Below are positions 18,731 to 28,696 of a stretch of DNA of 64,000 nt, piece after piece (position 1 is the first letter of the stretch; each line of letters begins with the position of its first letter). The translations under genes and the position numbers were made by a program. The stretch lies in the NCBI GenBank assembly GCA_020724465.1, contig DYGX01000005.1, positions 62,001 through 126,000 of the forward strand, written 5' to 3'. The notes under the pieces are model-generated. The model had not been told where the DNA came from. It was given only the letters and a program-made list of their open reading frames with translations, and ran no database searches. This DNA comes from Thermoflexus sp. GTDB lineage: Bacteria > Chloroflexota > Anaerolineae > Aggregatilineales > Aggregatilineaceae.

Positions 18731-18830
18731 TCGCCCGGGGGAGCTTGGGTTAGCCAGGCTGAGAGGTGCATCCGCCAGACGATGCCGACCCCAGGACCTG
18801 ATCCGGGTAATTCCGGCGTAGGGAGGAGCG
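18731..18830 (+). ncRNA. TPP riboswitch (THI element)
   Basis: The conserved aptamer core is present in order: GGGGGAGC, GGCTGAGAG (18758-18766), a variable P3 arm with GTGCATC paired to GATGCC, then ACCTGATCC, GGGTAATTCCGGC and GTAGGGA. These are the pyrimidine- and pyrophosphate-sensing segments known from thiC/thiM-type riboswitches. It controls the downstream thiamine pyrophosphokinase and transporter genes. Binding of thiamine pyrophosphate should favour the terminator that follows. Confidence 0.95.
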
Positions 18831-18847
18831 GCATGGCACATGACGTG

Positions 18848-18881
18848 AAACCACTCGCTGCGCCGCGGGTGGTTTTTGTTT
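18848..18881 (+). terminator. Riboswitch expression-platform terminator
   Basis: AAACCAC (18848-18854) pairs with GTGGTTT (18869-18875) around a GC-rich loop, followed by a T-rich run. It lies between the TPP aptamer and the thiN start, so the riboswitch probably works by premature transcription termination. Confidence 0.75.
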
Positions 18882-18906
18882 AGGACGATCGCGCGCAGGG
18901 AGCAGA

Positions 18907-19557
18907 ATGCGGGCGCTGGTGTTTGCGAACGGGGAACTGAACGATGGCCCGGCGGTGCAGGCCGCGCTGGACGGCGCGCGCGACGCCCTGGTCATCGCAG
19001 CGGATGGCGGGGCGCGTCTGGCGCTGGCCTGTGGCCGGACGCCCGCGCTGGTGATCGGCGATTTCGATTCGCTGTCGGACGCGGAAGTTGAGCACTTGCG
19101 CGAATTGGGCGCGGCCATCGAGCGTGTCGCTGCCGAGAAGAACGAAACCGACCTGGAGCTGGCGTTGCTGGCGGCGGCACAGCGCGACGCGGACCCGATC
19201 GATGTGCTCGGCGCGGCGGGTGGCCGGCTCGACCAGTTGCTCGCCAACCTCTACCTGCTCGCCATGCCCAGCCTGCGCGACCGAGCGGTGCGCATCGTAG
19301 ACGGGCGTCAGACGCTGTGGCTGATCGGCCCCGGACGGCACCGGATCTCCGGCGCGCCCGGCGACACCCTCTCGCTGATCCCGCTCACGCCCGAAGCGGC
19401 GGGGATCACCACCGAGGGGTTGCAGTACCCGCTGCGCGGGGAGTCACTTTACATCGGCGCGGCGCGCGGCGTGAGCAACGTTTTGCTCGGCAGCGAGGCA
19501 CAGGTGACGCTCGGCGCGGGGCAGCTTTTCGTTGTGCATACGGTGGGGCGAGCGTGA
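18907..19557 (+). CDS. thiN: Thiamine pyrophosphokinase
   Basis: A cytoplasmic enzyme of 216 residues that transfers pyrophosphate from ATP to thiamine, giving thiamine pyrophosphate. Family signatures are AADGG (31-35), GDFDS (51-55) and KNETDLELAL (78-87), with the C-terminal all-beta thiamine-binding part ending GQLFVVHT. The ATG at 18907 has a GGGAG site upstream. It is the first gene after the riboswitch, and its stop overlaps the start region of the permease gene. Co-transcription with a precursor transporter suggests that the cell salvages thiamine or its pyrimidine part. Confidence 0.93.
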   Translation: MRALVFANGELNDGPAVQAALDGARDALVIAADGGARLALACGRTPALVIGDFDSLSDAEVEHLRELGAAIERVAAEKNETDLELALLAAAQRDADPIDVLGAAGGRLDQLLANLYLLAMPSLRDRAVRIVDGRQTLWLIGPGRHRISGAPGDTLSLIPLTPEAAGITTEGLQYPLRGESLYIGAARGVSNVLLGSEAQVTLGAGQLFVVHTVGRA

Positions 19558-19559
19558 CG

Positions 19560-20423
19560 ATGTCCACTCTCTTGACCCGTCCGGTGGCGCGTCGCTGGCA
19601 GACGCTCTTTCAGGATGTCACCCGCGCGCTGGTGCTGGTGGTTGTGGGCGGGCTGGCGCTGACCATGTTCGTGACCGGCACGGCCCAACTGGTGCGCGAG
19701 GCCACCGAGACCAAGAACCTGAGTCTGGAAGATATCTTCCCCTCGCCGCGTGCCATCGCCGGCGCCTGGCAGGCGCACCAGGATTTGCTGCTCCAGCAGC
19801 ATATCCCCCAGACGCTGTGGGAAACGCTGGCCGGCCTGTCGATCGCCCTGGTGTTGGGGCTGGTCATCGCCGCGCTGATGGATTTCTCGACCGTGCTGCG
19901 CTGGATCCTCTACCCGATCCTGGTGGTGTCGCAGACCATCCCGATTTTCGCCATCGCGATCCTGCTGATCCTGATCTTCGGCTTCGGGACCGGCCCAAAG
20001 ATCATGGTGGTCGTTCTGTTTTGTTTCTTCCCGATCGCGCTCAACACCTTCGCCGGGCTGCAAGGGGCCGATCCGGAGCTGATCTCGCTGCTGCGCGCGA
20101 TGGGCGCCAGCTCGTTCCAGACGTGGACCAAGGCGCGCCTGCCCGCCGCGATGCCCTCGTTCTTCAGCGGGCTGCGCATCGCGGCCACGTACAGTGTCGT
20201 CGGCGCCATCTTCGGCGAGTACATCACCGCGCAGTACGGGCTGGGGGTCTATCTCAAGCGGTCGTACAGCAGCTTCCGGCTGGATCAGGCGTACCTGGCG
20301 ATCCTGCTCACGGCGCTGTTGAGCATGCTGCTCGTGCTGCTGGTCAATCTGGTCGAGCGGCTGACGCTGCGCTGGTACTACACCGCGCGCCGCGCGTCGT
20401 GGCGCGGGCCGGGCATTTACTGA
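19560..20423 (+). CDS. ABC transporter permease for thiamine precursor (ThiX-like)
   Basis: A 287-residue inner-membrane permease of the SsuC/TauC/ThiX type, with about six membrane segments and the EAA-like loop (LLRAMGASSFQTWTKARLP) that contacts the ATPase. The ATG at 19560 is chosen; a GTG at 19554 overlaps the thiN stop. It stands between thiN and the substrate-binding protein gene in a TPP-regulated operon. This supports uptake of a pyrimidine such as HMP or its formylamino precursor; the exact substrate is inferred from the operon. Confidence 0.88.
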   Translation: MSTLLTRPVARRWQTLFQDVTRALVLVVVGGLALTMFVTGTAQLVREATETKNLSLEDIFPSPRAIAGAWQAHQDLLLQQHIPQTLWETLAGLSIALVLGLVIAALMDFSTVLRWILYPILVVSQTIPIFAIAILLILIFGFGTGPKIMVVVLFCFFPIALNTFAGLQGADPELISLLRAMGASSFQTWTKARLPAAMPSFFSGLRIAATYSVVGAIFGEYITAQYGLGVYLKRSYSSFRLDQAYLAILLTALLSMLLVLLVNLVERLTLRWYYTARRASWRGPGIY

Positions 20424-20468
20424 GCGTCGATCGATGTGATGGAGTGAGGGTTTGGAAAGGAGCGGATC

Positions 20469-21533
20469 ATGTCTCGGAAACTCAATGTGTTGGGCGCGGT
20501 TGTGCTGTGGATCCTGGCGCTGGCTCTGCCCGTCCGCGCGCAAGACGACGAAGAGCTGGCGCAGTACCTCGGCGGGGCGACCGAGTTCGCCCGCGCCGAC
20601 GAGCGGACCGCCGTCACGCTGGTGCTCGACTGGGTGCCCAACACCAATCACCTGGGGTTCTACGTCGCCCAGGCGCTCGGTTACTATGACGAAGCCAACC
20701 TCGATGTGACGGTCCAGGAGCCGACCGATCTCCAGGTGGAGACCGTGGTCGTCAGCGGCGCGGCGGAGTTCGGCGTGAGCTATCAGGAAGTGGCGACCTA
20801 TGCGCTGGCGGACGAGACGCCGATCATCTCGCTGGCCGCGATCATTCAGCACAACACGTCCGGCTTTGTGACGCTGCACGATCAGGATCCCATCGAGCGG
20901 CCCGCCGACATGGCCGGGCTGGTCTACGGCGGCTTCGGCCAGCCGGAGCTGGAACTGGCGGTGCTGGACCGGCTGCTGGAGTGCGACGGCGCGGAGCCGG
21001 GCACGATTGAGTATGTCGACGTGGGCTACGCGGACGCCATCCCGCTGATGGAGCGCGACCGCTTCGACCTGGTGTGGATCTATTACGCCTGGACGGGGAT
21101 CGAAGCCGAGTTGCGCGGCGTGGACCTGGACGCGATCATGCTGATGGACTACCTCGACTGCGTGCCCGACTACTACACGCCGATCCTGATCACCAGCCAT
21201 ACCATGGTCGAGGAGCATCCGGACGTGGTCGCCGCGTTTGTTCAGGCGACGGCGCGCGGTTTCGCCTACGCGATCGCCTATCCGAACGAAGCGGCGGACA
21301 TCCTGCTTGAGGCGGTCCCGGAGCTGGACGCGGATCTGGTGCACGCCAGCGCGGAATGGCTCGCCGCGCAGTTCATGGCCGACGCGCCGCGTTGGGGCCA
21401 GCAGTCGGTCGAGGTCTGGCAGGGGTTCAGCGATTTCCTGGTGGAGCATGGTATTCTGGACGAGGGGATCGACGCGGAAGCCGCCTTCACGAATGAATTC
21501 CTGCCGGGAACGGTTGACGAAGACGCCGGTTAG
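20469..21533 (+). CDS. Thiamine-precursor substrate-binding protein (NMT1/THI5-like, ThiY)
   Basis: A 354-residue periplasmic-type binding protein with an N-terminal signal peptide (hydrophobic core to LPVRAQ). The start of the mature part, LDWVPNTNHLGFYVA, is the hallmark of the NMT1/THI5-like family, whose ThiY members bind the thiamine pyrimidine precursor. An AAGGAG site precedes the ATG. It delivers the ligand to the permease encoded just upstream. Confidence 0.92.
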   Translation: MSRKLNVLGAVVLWILALALPVRAQDDEELAQYLGGATEFARADERTAVTLVLDWVPNTNHLGFYVAQALGYYDEANLDVTVQEPTDLQVETVVVSGAAEFGVSYQEVATYALADETPIISLAAIIQHNTSGFVTLHDQDPIERPADMAGLVYGGFGQPELELAVLDRLLECDGAEPGTIEYVDVGYADAIPLMERDRFDLVWIYYAWTGIEAELRGVDLDAIMLMDYLDCVPDYYTPILITSHTMVEEHPDVVAAFVQATARGFAYAIAYPNEAADILLEAVPELDADLVHASAEWLAAQFMADAPRWGQQSVEVWQGFSDFLVEHGILDEGIDAEAAFTNEFLPGTVDEDAG

Positions 21534-21560
21534 CGGCGCGGGAGACGGTGCGGCCTTTTG

Positions 21561-22362
<802 letters not shown>

Positions 22363-22373
<11 letters not shown>

Positions 22374-22620
22374 CCCCGCCGTCGAAGCGTACTGGCAGGG
22401 CTTTCGGGCGTCGCTGCCGCCGGACACGCCGCGCCCCGCTGGCTACAGCGCTGAAATGGCCGACGTGCCGGGGGCGCTGGTGCGGGATGGCGCCAAGACC
22501 GCGACGTGCAGCCTGTCGTGGGAATACGAGGCCGACGGCGACCCGCTGCCGGCCGTCTGCGAGCGTTTCCGCGTGGTCTACGGGGGGTGGGCATCTGCCT
22601 GGAAACTGATGCACTTCTAA
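22363..22620 (+). pseudogene. Truncated ASCH-domain protein
   Basis: The first 65 or so residues (AYWQGFRASLP, RPAGYSAEM, KTATCSLSWEYEADGDPLP) match the N-terminal half of ASCH-domain proteins, normally about 140-150 residues. The frame then continues with an unrelated tail and stops after 85 residues. In another frame the same DNA reads GICLETD, which resembles the expected PLCVIETT strand, so a frameshift followed by loss of the 3' half is likely. ASCH domains are thought to bind RNA or modified nucleotides. Translation may be coupled to the ABC ATPase gene, but the product probably cannot fold. Confidence 0.72.
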
Positions 22621-22740
22621 CACGGGCGATAACCTGATTCTAACCTTGATCGCGTATCATAGAGGCATCCAGGCGCCGGGCCACACACCGGTATGGGTCG
22701 GCGACGGGATGCCTCTGAAGGAAGCGAGTAGCAAGGAAAG

Positions 22741-23097
22741 ATGAGTATGGCAGCGCCTGTTATCGCTGATACCAATGAGATGTCGCCCGAAGTGCGGGAA
22801 CTGCTTGACCAGCGCATTGCCGAGCTGGTTGACCTGATTCGCAGCCACTACCGCCGGATCGAGGCGCTGAACGCCCGTATCGAGGAAGCCAAGGAAGAAC
22901 TGCGTGTGCTGTTGGAGCAGCGCGGCGAGAACTGGTCGGACGATGAGGGCTACGCGCGGCTGGTCAGCGAGGGTGTGCGCCGCTGGTACGACACCCAGGC
23001 GCTGGATCGCCTGGTGATGAGCGATCCGCTGCGCCACGGATGGCTGGTCGATTACCGGCGCGAGACACCCATTCGCGGCGGTGTGAAAGTTCGCTAA
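22741..23097 (+). CDS. Small coiled-coil protein of unknown function
   Basis: A 118-residue protein rich in charged residues. Residues about 20-65 form a heptad-like helix (LLDQRIAELVDLI, then IEALNARIEEAKEEL), and the C-terminal half is basic. No family is recognised. A second ATG at 22747 has better spacing to the AGGAAAG site. It stands alone between the thiamine operon and a winged-helix gene. Confidence 0.7.
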   Translation: MSMAAPVIADTNEMSPEVRELLDQRIAELVDLIRSHYRRIEALNARIEEAKEELRVLLEQRGENWSDDEGYARLVSEGVRRWYDTQALDRLVMSDPLRHGWLVDYRRETPIRGGVKVR

Positions 23098-23187
23098 GCG
23101 CGCCCGCGCGGCGTGTCAAAAGCCAGCGGGTGAGCCGGGGTGAGGGGATGTGCCCTCTCCGGCTTGCCCGCTGGTACTTTTTCTGCA

Positions 23188-23216
23188 TTGTGCCGGGGCC
23201 GCGTTCCATCTATAGT
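23188..23216 (+). promoter_or_regulatory. Promoter of the winged-helix gene
   Basis: TTGTGC (23188-23193) and TATAGT (23211-23216) are separated by 17 bases, with the gene start at 23251. Confidence 0.5.
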
Positions 23217-23250
23217 AAGAAATGATACGCGCTACCTGGATGAAATCAGT

Positions 23251-23952
23251 ATGACGCTTGATGACCTGCAAAAGCTGCCCCCTCAGGCTCTTGAGGTGTT
23301 CCGGTTCCTGGCCAGGCGCGACTACGCGGCGGCGAACGAGATCGCCGCGGCGACGGGGCTGAGCGATCGCGCCTTCGGCAAGGCGATCCGCGCGCTGGTG
23401 ACGCGCCGCCTGGCGGAGATGCCCGCCCAGGGCGTCTACCGGCTGTCCGAGCGGGGGCGCGAGGCGCTGGCCGGTGTGGGATCCGGGGGTGGCGATGGGC
23501 GCGCCGCAGCCGCCGTGTCGCCCGCTGCACCGCCAGACACGCAGCCCGCGCCAGCGGCCCATCCGGAGCGCCGGTTGTCGGTGCTGGTGGCGCGCGAGTG
23601 GGTGCGGCATCTCCCTGCCAAGCTGATGGTCGGCTTCGACGCAGCGCCCGATGGCTCGTCGAACGCCCCGCAGCGTCTGCGGCTGTGCGTGCGGGCGCCT
23701 GGCTGCCTGGTCGAGCCGGACGAGCACTGGCTGGACGTCCCGCCGAGCCGGCCCGCCGGCCCGGTGCAGTTCCGCCTGACTCCTCACGAAGGGCACCGCA
23801 TTCGCGTGCGGGTCGAGGTCTATGCCGGGCAAGCCGGGGACGGGCTGCTGGGCGGCCTGTATTTTGAAGTGCCGGTCAACGATCTGCCCACGCCGCACAG
23901 CGCCCAGTTTCACGCGCTGGGGGCGGCGGTTCCGCTGCGGTCCGGCGCGTAG
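23251..23952 (+). CDS. Winged-helix protein with unknown C-terminal beta domain
   Basis: A protein of 233 residues. Residues 1-70 look like a winged helix-turn-helix of the MarR/ArsR style (EIAAATGLSDRAFGKAIRALVTRRL, ending YRLSERGREAL). A Gly/Ala/Pro linker follows, and then a domain of about 120 residues with beta-rich alternation and no signature known to me. The in-frame extension upstream to 23140 is unlikely, since a promoter lies within it. It could be a DNA-binding regulator or use the winged helix for protein contact. The next gene is a histidine kinase. Confidence 0.72.
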   Translation: MTLDDLQKLPPQALEVFRFLARRDYAAANEIAAATGLSDRAFGKAIRALVTRRLAEMPAQGVYRLSERGREALAGVGSGGGDGRAAAAVSPAAPPDTQPAPAAHPERRLSVLVAREWVRHLPAKLMVGFDAAPDGSSNAPQRLRLCVRAPGCLVEPDEHWLDVPPSRPAGPVQFRLTPHEGHRIRVRVEVYAGQAGDGLLGGLYFEVPVNDLPTPHSAQFHALGAAVPLRSGA

Positions 23953-24055
23953 CGGGCGTGTGCCTGCCGGCCCTCACATGCAATTCCGCGCGAAGCGACT
24001 ATAATCTCAAGCACGCTATGTCTGCGGTTCATACGACAAGGGCGTGCTCTAAGTC

Positions 24056-26275
24056 ATGGAGATCGGCCTGCCGTCCCGACACCTGTTGGGAGCCGCCGCC
24101 GTCGCTGCGCTTGTGGCGATGGCGGCCTTCCCCGCGTCTGCCGACGGCATGGCGGCGCTGGGAGCTGGCTGGCTGGCGATCTTTACCGCGCTGGGCCGGT
24201 TGTTCCGGCGGCGCGCCCGGGCGGAAAGCGATGTGGAGTCCGAGTTGCGCAAGTTTTCTCGCGCCGTCGAGCAAAGCCCCAGCACGGTGATGATCACCGA
24301 CGTTCACGGGAACATCGAGTACGTTAACCGCAAGTTCACCGAGTTAACCGGCTACACGCTGGATGAAGTGCGGGGGCGCAACCCGCGCTTCCTCAAATCC
24401 GGCCATACACCCCCCGACGAATACGCCCGGCTATGGCGCACCATCAGCAGCGGCGGCGAGTGGCGCGGCGAGCTGCTCAACGTCAAGAAGAACGGCGAGC
24501 TGTACTGGGAGTCTGCCTTGATTGCGCCGATCAAGAACGCGGAAGGCCAGATCACGAACTATATCGCGCTGAAGGAAGACATCACGGCGCGCAAAGAGAT
24601 CGAAGAAGCGCAGCGCGCCGAGCATGCCTTCGGCGCCGCGCTGAGCCGCATCTCCGCCGCGCTGAACAGCACGCTCGACCTTGACTCCGTCCTCGACATG
24701 ATCCTGGCCAGCTTCGACGACCCGGTCGTGCCGCACACCGTCGCGACGCTGGCGCTGATCGAGAACGGCGTTGTTCAGGTGGTGCGCGCCTGCCCGCATC
24801 TCACCGAGGCGCACGGGCCGCTGCTCAAGCCGGCGCTGGTGCATGCCGCGCCGCTGCTGCAGCGGCTGGTGTCTCAACAGCAGCCGGTCGTGGTGGCCGA
24901 CACGCTGGCCGACCCCGACTGGCAGGCCGCGCCCGGCACCGAATGGGTACGCTCGTACCTGAGCGCGCCGATCCGCAGCGAGGGCCGGGTGATCGGGCTG
25001 TTCAGCTTCTACAGCGCCAGGCCGGGGTTTTACGCGCCGCTGCACGCCAGCCGCGCCCAGGCCTTCGCCGACCAGGCCGCGATCGCGCTGCGCAATGCCC
25101 AGCTCTACGACGCGGTGCGCTCTCATGCGGACACGCTGGAGCGGCAGATCGCCGAGCGCACGCTGGCGCTGGAGCGCGAGCGCGCGCTGTTGCAAGCCAT
25201 TCTGGACGCGATGGGCGAGGGCGTGCTCTACGTTGAGGAGAACACGATTGTCTATGGCAACCGCGCGCTGGCCGATCTACTTGGTCTGCCGCTCGACAGC
25301 CTGCTGAACGCCGAAATCGATACGCTCTATTCGCGGGTGGTGCGGGTCGGGCCGGAGTTTGCCGGGCTGCGCGAGGCGGTCAATGCGGCGCTGGAGCATC
25401 GCGGCCTATGGAGCGGCGAGCTGGCCCTCGAGCGCGCCGATGGAAGCGTGGTGGACGTGGCGGTGGTGACGGCGCGCGTCAGCGACGCCAGCGGTGAGCC
25501 GCTCGGACGGGTGAGCGTGCTGCGCGACATCAGTAGTGAGAAATCGCTCAACGAGCAGCGCGAGCGGTTTCTGCGGCACGCCGCCCACGAGTTGCGCACG
25601 CCGATCTCGAACTTTAAAACCCGCTTGTATTTGCTGCGCCGCCAGCCGGAGAAGCTGTTCAGCCACCTCGACGTTATGGAGCGCGTGGCCGACGAGATGA
25701 CCGAGCTGGTCGAAGACCTGCTGGATATCTTCCGGTTGCAGCGCGGCGTCACTTCGGTGCGGCGCGAGCGGGTCGATCTGTGCAGGCTGGTGCGCGCCGC
25801 GCTCGCCGCGTGCCAGCCCACCGCGCAGCACCAGCAGGCCGAGCTGTCCGCCGAGCTGCTTGACGAGCCGGTGTGGATCTGCGCCGACGAGAGCCGCTTG
25901 CAGCAGGCGCTCTCGCGCCTGGTGGCGAACGCGCTCTATTCGGCGGGCGAGGGCGGGGTGGTCGAGGTGGCGCTGTCGGTCGAGCCGGACGGCGGTCCGG
26001 CCGTGATCGCGGTGCGCGATAGCGGCCCCGGCCTGCCCGCCGATGAGCTTCGGCACGTCTTTGACCCCTTCTACCAGATCGGTCAGGGGGCGCAGGGCGA
26101 GGGGGTGAGCCTGGGGCTGACGCTGGCACGCCAGATCATCGAGCTGCACCAGGGGACGATCCAGGCCGAGAGCCTGGTCGGCGGGGGGATGGCTTTTGCC
26201 GTCCGGCTGCCCATCGACACCGAATGCCCGGAGCGCGATCTCGGCGCCTCGCCACACAGTAACAACACCGATTGA
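24056..26275 (+). CDS. Sensor histidine kinase, PAS-GAF-PAS-HisKA-HATPase
   Basis: A 739-residue kinase. An N-terminal hydrophobic segment (about 9-30) and a second one (about 33-48) suggest membrane anchoring. PAS 1 spans about 65-180, GAF about 195-365, a coiled coil about 365-385 and PAS 2 about 385-500. The phosphoacceptor is His511 in AHELRTP, and the ATPase has DSGPGLP and a final glycine box (GVSLGLTLAR). PAS 1 has GRNPRFL where light-sensing LOV domains have GRNCRFL, so it is not a LOV photosensor. A TATAAT (24000-24005) lies about 50 bases upstream. No receiver gene is adjacent, so its partner is elsewhere, possibly the receiver-only protein at 17 kb. Confidence 0.92.
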   Translation: MEIGLPSRHLLGAAAVAALVAMAAFPASADGMAALGAGWLAIFTALGRLFRRRARAESDVESELRKFSRAVEQSPSTVMITDVHGNIEYVNRKFTELTGYTLDEVRGRNPRFLKSGHTPPDEYARLWRTISSGGEWRGELLNVKKNGELYWESALIAPIKNAEGQITNYIALKEDITARKEIEEAQRAEHAFGAALSRISAALNSTLDLDSVLDMILASFDDPVVPHTVATLALIENGVVQVVRACPHLTEAHGPLLKPALVHAAPLLQRLVSQQQPVVVADTLADPDWQAAPGTEWVRSYLSAPIRSEGRVIGLFSFYSARPGFYAPLHASRAQAFADQAAIALRNAQLYDAVRSHADTLERQIAERTLALERERALLQAILDAMGEGVLYVEENTIVYGNRALADLLGLPLDSLLNAEIDTLYSRVVRVGPEFAGLREAVNAALEHRGLWSGELALERADGSVVDVAVVTARVSDASGEPLGRVSVLRDISSEKSLNEQRERFLRHAAHELRTPISNFKTRLYLLRRQPEKLFSHLDVMERVADEMTELVEDLLDIFRLQRGVTSVRRERVDLCRLVRAALAACQPTAQHQQAELSAELLDEPVWICADESRLQQALSRLVANALYSAGEGGVVEVALSVEPDGGPAVIAVRDSGPGLPADELRHVFDPFYQIGQGAQGEGVSLGLTLARQIIELHQGTIQAESLVGGGMAFAVRLPIDTECPERDLGASPHSNNTD

Positions 26276-26281
26276 ACAGCC

Positions 26282-26752
26282 ATGCAGATCACCGTCATCA
26301 AGAATGACCACCGCGGGCGCGAGGTGTGGCGCTATCACGGCACGCTGTTGGAGCGCGGTCCGACGTGGATCAAGCTGGAAGCGTTCTTCAGCCGGCCGGA
26401 TGTGGTCACCGACTATCACATCTTCCGCCAGGGCGACCGCTTCATCGAGTGGTTTTACAGCGATCGCTGGTACAACATCTTCGAGATGTACAGCACGGCT
26501 GACGGTCGGCTGGTGGGCTGGTACTGCAACATCACCCGACCGGCGATCATCGAGCGGGACGTGGTGCGGGCCGATGATCTGGCGCTCGATGTTTTTGTGG
26601 CGCCCGGCGGCGCGCTGACCGTGCTGGACGAAGATGAGTTCGAAGCGCTGCCGCTGGACCCGGCCACCCGCCGGGCGGCGCGTGACGCGCTGGCCGAGCT
26701 GCGCGCGATGATCGCCGCCGGCAGCCCACCGTTTGAGTCGCTCCGGGGCTGA
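26282..26752 (+). CDS. DUF402 domain protein
   Basis: A 156-residue protein with the DUF402 core (FFSRPD, EWFYSDRWYNIFEM, GWYCNI and the YCNI-type strand, then DVFVAPGG and LDEDEFEAL). Characterised DUF402 proteins include nucleoside di/triphosphatases and RNA-binding FAU-1. The gene starts 6 bases after the histidine kinase stop and is probably co-transcribed. Phosphatase activity is an inference from family membership. Confidence 0.85.
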   Translation: MQITVIKNDHRGREVWRYHGTLLERGPTWIKLEAFFSRPDVVTDYHIFRQGDRFIEWFYSDRWYNIFEMYSTADGRLVGWYCNITRPAIIERDVVRADDLALDVFVAPGGALTVLDEDEFEALPLDPATRRAARDALAELRAMIAAGSPPFESLRG

Positions 26753-26773
26753 GGGCTACGCTACACGGCGCGA

Positions 26774-27619
26774 TCAGCCGGGCAGGTTGAAGCCATCCCA
26801 CGTCCCGGTGAGCGCGTAGCGCAGCGCGTCGATGCCGCCGATAAGCGCCAGCGCGAAGCCCAGCCCGGCCACGCCCGGCAGCGCGAGGTCGCGCCAGGTC
26901 TGTGCGGTGCCCTCGCGCCGGGTGACGCTGGTGAACACCACTGCGCCGACGAGCGCGAACATCAGCAGCACACCCGCCGCGCTGACGAACCCGGCGAGCC
27001 ACAACACCGCCGGCAGTTGGGTCAGGACGGCCAGCCCGCCCAATATGGCGGTTCCCCACAGCAGCCCCAGATCGCGCCAGCTTGCGACCGGCGCGTGGCG
27101 CGCGGGCGCTCGCCAGACGGTCGCGCTGAACACCGGCAGCGCCAGCGTGATCATCGCCGTGCCGGCGGCCAGCCCGGTGAACAGGCGGAGCGTGTTGTGC
27201 GGCGGGTAGAGCGGCGTGTAGAACTCGAACAGCGAGAGATAGCTGTTCAGCCCATCGACCGCGATCGTGGCGGCAAGCGCGAGCTGGGCGGCGAGCAGAC
27301 GCAGCGGCGGAAGCTGCGCGGCCCGCGGGCGACCCCGCGCCGCGAACACGCCCAGCCCGATCATCACGCCGAGGTAGATGCCGGTGCAGCGCGCGCAGAG
27401 CGGCAGGGGCTGGTTGTGCAGGTGGAACGACCGCTCGGCGATGCGGTGGCAGACGGCGTAGCCGATGGCGCTCGCCTTGCCCAGCAAGCCCGGGGGTGTG
27501 AGCGCCAGCCATGCCAGCGCGATAGCCGCTGTGCTCAGCACCAGCGTGCCCGACAGCAGGCGCGGGTAGAGCGCGGTCAGGCGACGGTCGGGCGGGCGTG
27601 AGGTGGTTTTGGACGGCAT
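26774..27619 (-). CDS. DUF2085 membrane protein
   Basis: A 281-residue integral membrane protein. The segment CHRIAERSF followed by LPLCARCTGIYLG is the DUF2085 signature, with conserved cysteines that could bind metal or form a disulfide. It has about seven hydrophobic segments. The ATG at 27619 (MPSKTTS) is preferred to an upstream ATG at 27727, which would cover the promoter of the divergent epimerase gene. It converges on the DUF402 gene with a 21-base gap. Function unknown. Confidence 0.8.
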   Translation of the reverse strand: MPSKTTSRPPDRRLTALYPRLLSGTLVLSTAAIALAWLALTPPGLLGKASAIGYAVCHRIAERSFHLHNQPLPLCARCTGIYLGVMIGLGVFAARGRPRAAQLPPLRLLAAQLALAATIAVDGLNSYLSLFEFYTPLYPPHNTLRLFTGLAAGTAMITLALPVFSATVWRAPARHAPVASWRDLGLLWGTAILGGLAVLTQLPAVLWLAGFVSAAGVLLMFALVGAVVFTSVTRREGTAQTWRDLALPGVAGLGFALALIGGIDALRYALTGTWDGFNLPG

Positions 27620-27681
27620 GGCTCTGAGAGTGGCAGCGGTCGGGAGCGGGGCGACCCGCCGCCCGGATCCCGCGCCGCGCG

Positions 27682-27690
27682 TGTTATAAT
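27682..27690 (+). promoter_or_regulatory. Extended -10 promoter of the epimerase gene
   Basis: TGTTATAAT is a perfect extended -10 (TGnTATAAT), about 60 bases before the ATG at 27748. No good -35 box is seen 17 bases upstream, as expected when the extended element compensates. Confidence 0.55.
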
Positions 27691-27747
27691 GCCAGCCAAG
27701 CGTAACGTACATGCCGGGTCTAGGCAAGCTGGAGCGGGAGAGCAGCC

Positions 27748-28692
27748 ATGCAATTCCTGATCACAGGCGGGGCGGGGTTCATCGGGCACGCGCTGGCCCG
27801 GCGCCTGGTCGAGCTGGGGCACAGCGTGCGCGTGGTGGACGACCTCAGCGCGGGCGACCCCGCGCGCCTGCCGGAAGATGTGATCTTCGCGCGCGGGGAT
27901 GTCAACGACGTGCCGCGCCTGTGGACTCTGTTGCAGGGCGTGGACTGCGTTTACCACCTCGCGGCTCGCGTCAGCGTGCCCGAAAGCGTCCGCTATCCGC
28001 GCGAGTATAACACGGTGAACGTCGGCGGGACGGTCAGCGTGATGGAAGCCATGCGCGATGTCGGCGTCACGCGGCTGGTCTTCGCGTCGTCCGGCGCGAT
28101 CTACGGCGAGCAGGCACAGCAGCCGCTACACGAGGCGCTCCCGCCCGACCCGCGCTCGCCATACGCCGTGAGCAAGCTGGCCGCGGAACACTACATTCAC
28201 ACCATTGGTCGGCTGTGGCAGGTCGAGACGGTCAGCCTGCGCATCTTTAACGCGTATGGCCCGCTCCAACAGCTTCCCACCGCGCACCCGCCAGTCATCC
28301 CGCAGTTCATCCGGCAGGCGCTGGGCGGTGGATCGCTCGTGTTGCACAATAACGGCGCGCAGACACGCGATTTTGTCTATCTGGATGATGTGGTCTCGGC
28401 GCTGGTCGCGGCGGCAACCGCGCCCGACGTCGACCGGCGCATCATCAACGTGGGCAGCGGCGTCGAGACCAGCATCCGCGAGCTGGCGCTGGCGGTTGGC
28501 GAGGTCACCGGGCGGGAAGTGCATCTGTTGAACGTGGGCGCCGAGAACGGCGGCGTCAGCCGGATGTGCGCTGATCTCACGCTGGCGCGCGCGCTGCTCG
28601 GTTACGAGCCAAAAGTCTTCCTGCGCGAAGGCTTGCAGCGCATGGTCGAGCAGGACGTGCGTTTTAACCGGCTGGCCTCGCGGGAAGCGTGA
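27748..28692 (+). CDS. NAD-dependent sugar epimerase/dehydratase
   Basis: A 314-residue short-chain dehydrogenase of the extended type, close to UDP-glucose 4-epimerase. The NAD-binding motif is GGAGFIG (8-14), the catalytic Ser is in SSGAIYG and the Tyr/Lys pair is YAVSK. It likely interconverts nucleotide sugars for envelope polysaccharides. The sugar cannot be decided. A secreted M28 peptidase gene follows 4 bases after its stop. Confidence 0.88.
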   Translation: MQFLITGGAGFIGHALARRLVELGHSVRVVDDLSAGDPARLPEDVIFARGDVNDVPRLWTLLQGVDCVYHLAARVSVPESVRYPREYNTVNVGGTVSVMEAMRDVGVTRLVFASSGAIYGEQAQQPLHEALPPDPRSPYAVSKLAAEHYIHTIGRLWQVETVSLRIFNAYGPLQQLPTAHPPVIPQFIRQALGGGSLVLHNNGAQTRDFVYLDDVVSALVAAATAPDVDRRIINVGSGVETSIRELALAVGEVTGREVHLLNVGAENGGVSRMCADLTLARALLGYEPKVFLREGLQRMVEQDVRFNRLASREA

Positions 28693-28696
28693 CACC

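Noticed and set aside
24056-26275. LOV photosensor in the second histidine kinase
   Set aside because: The PAS motif is GRNPRFL; the flavin-binding cysteine of GRNCRFL is absent.
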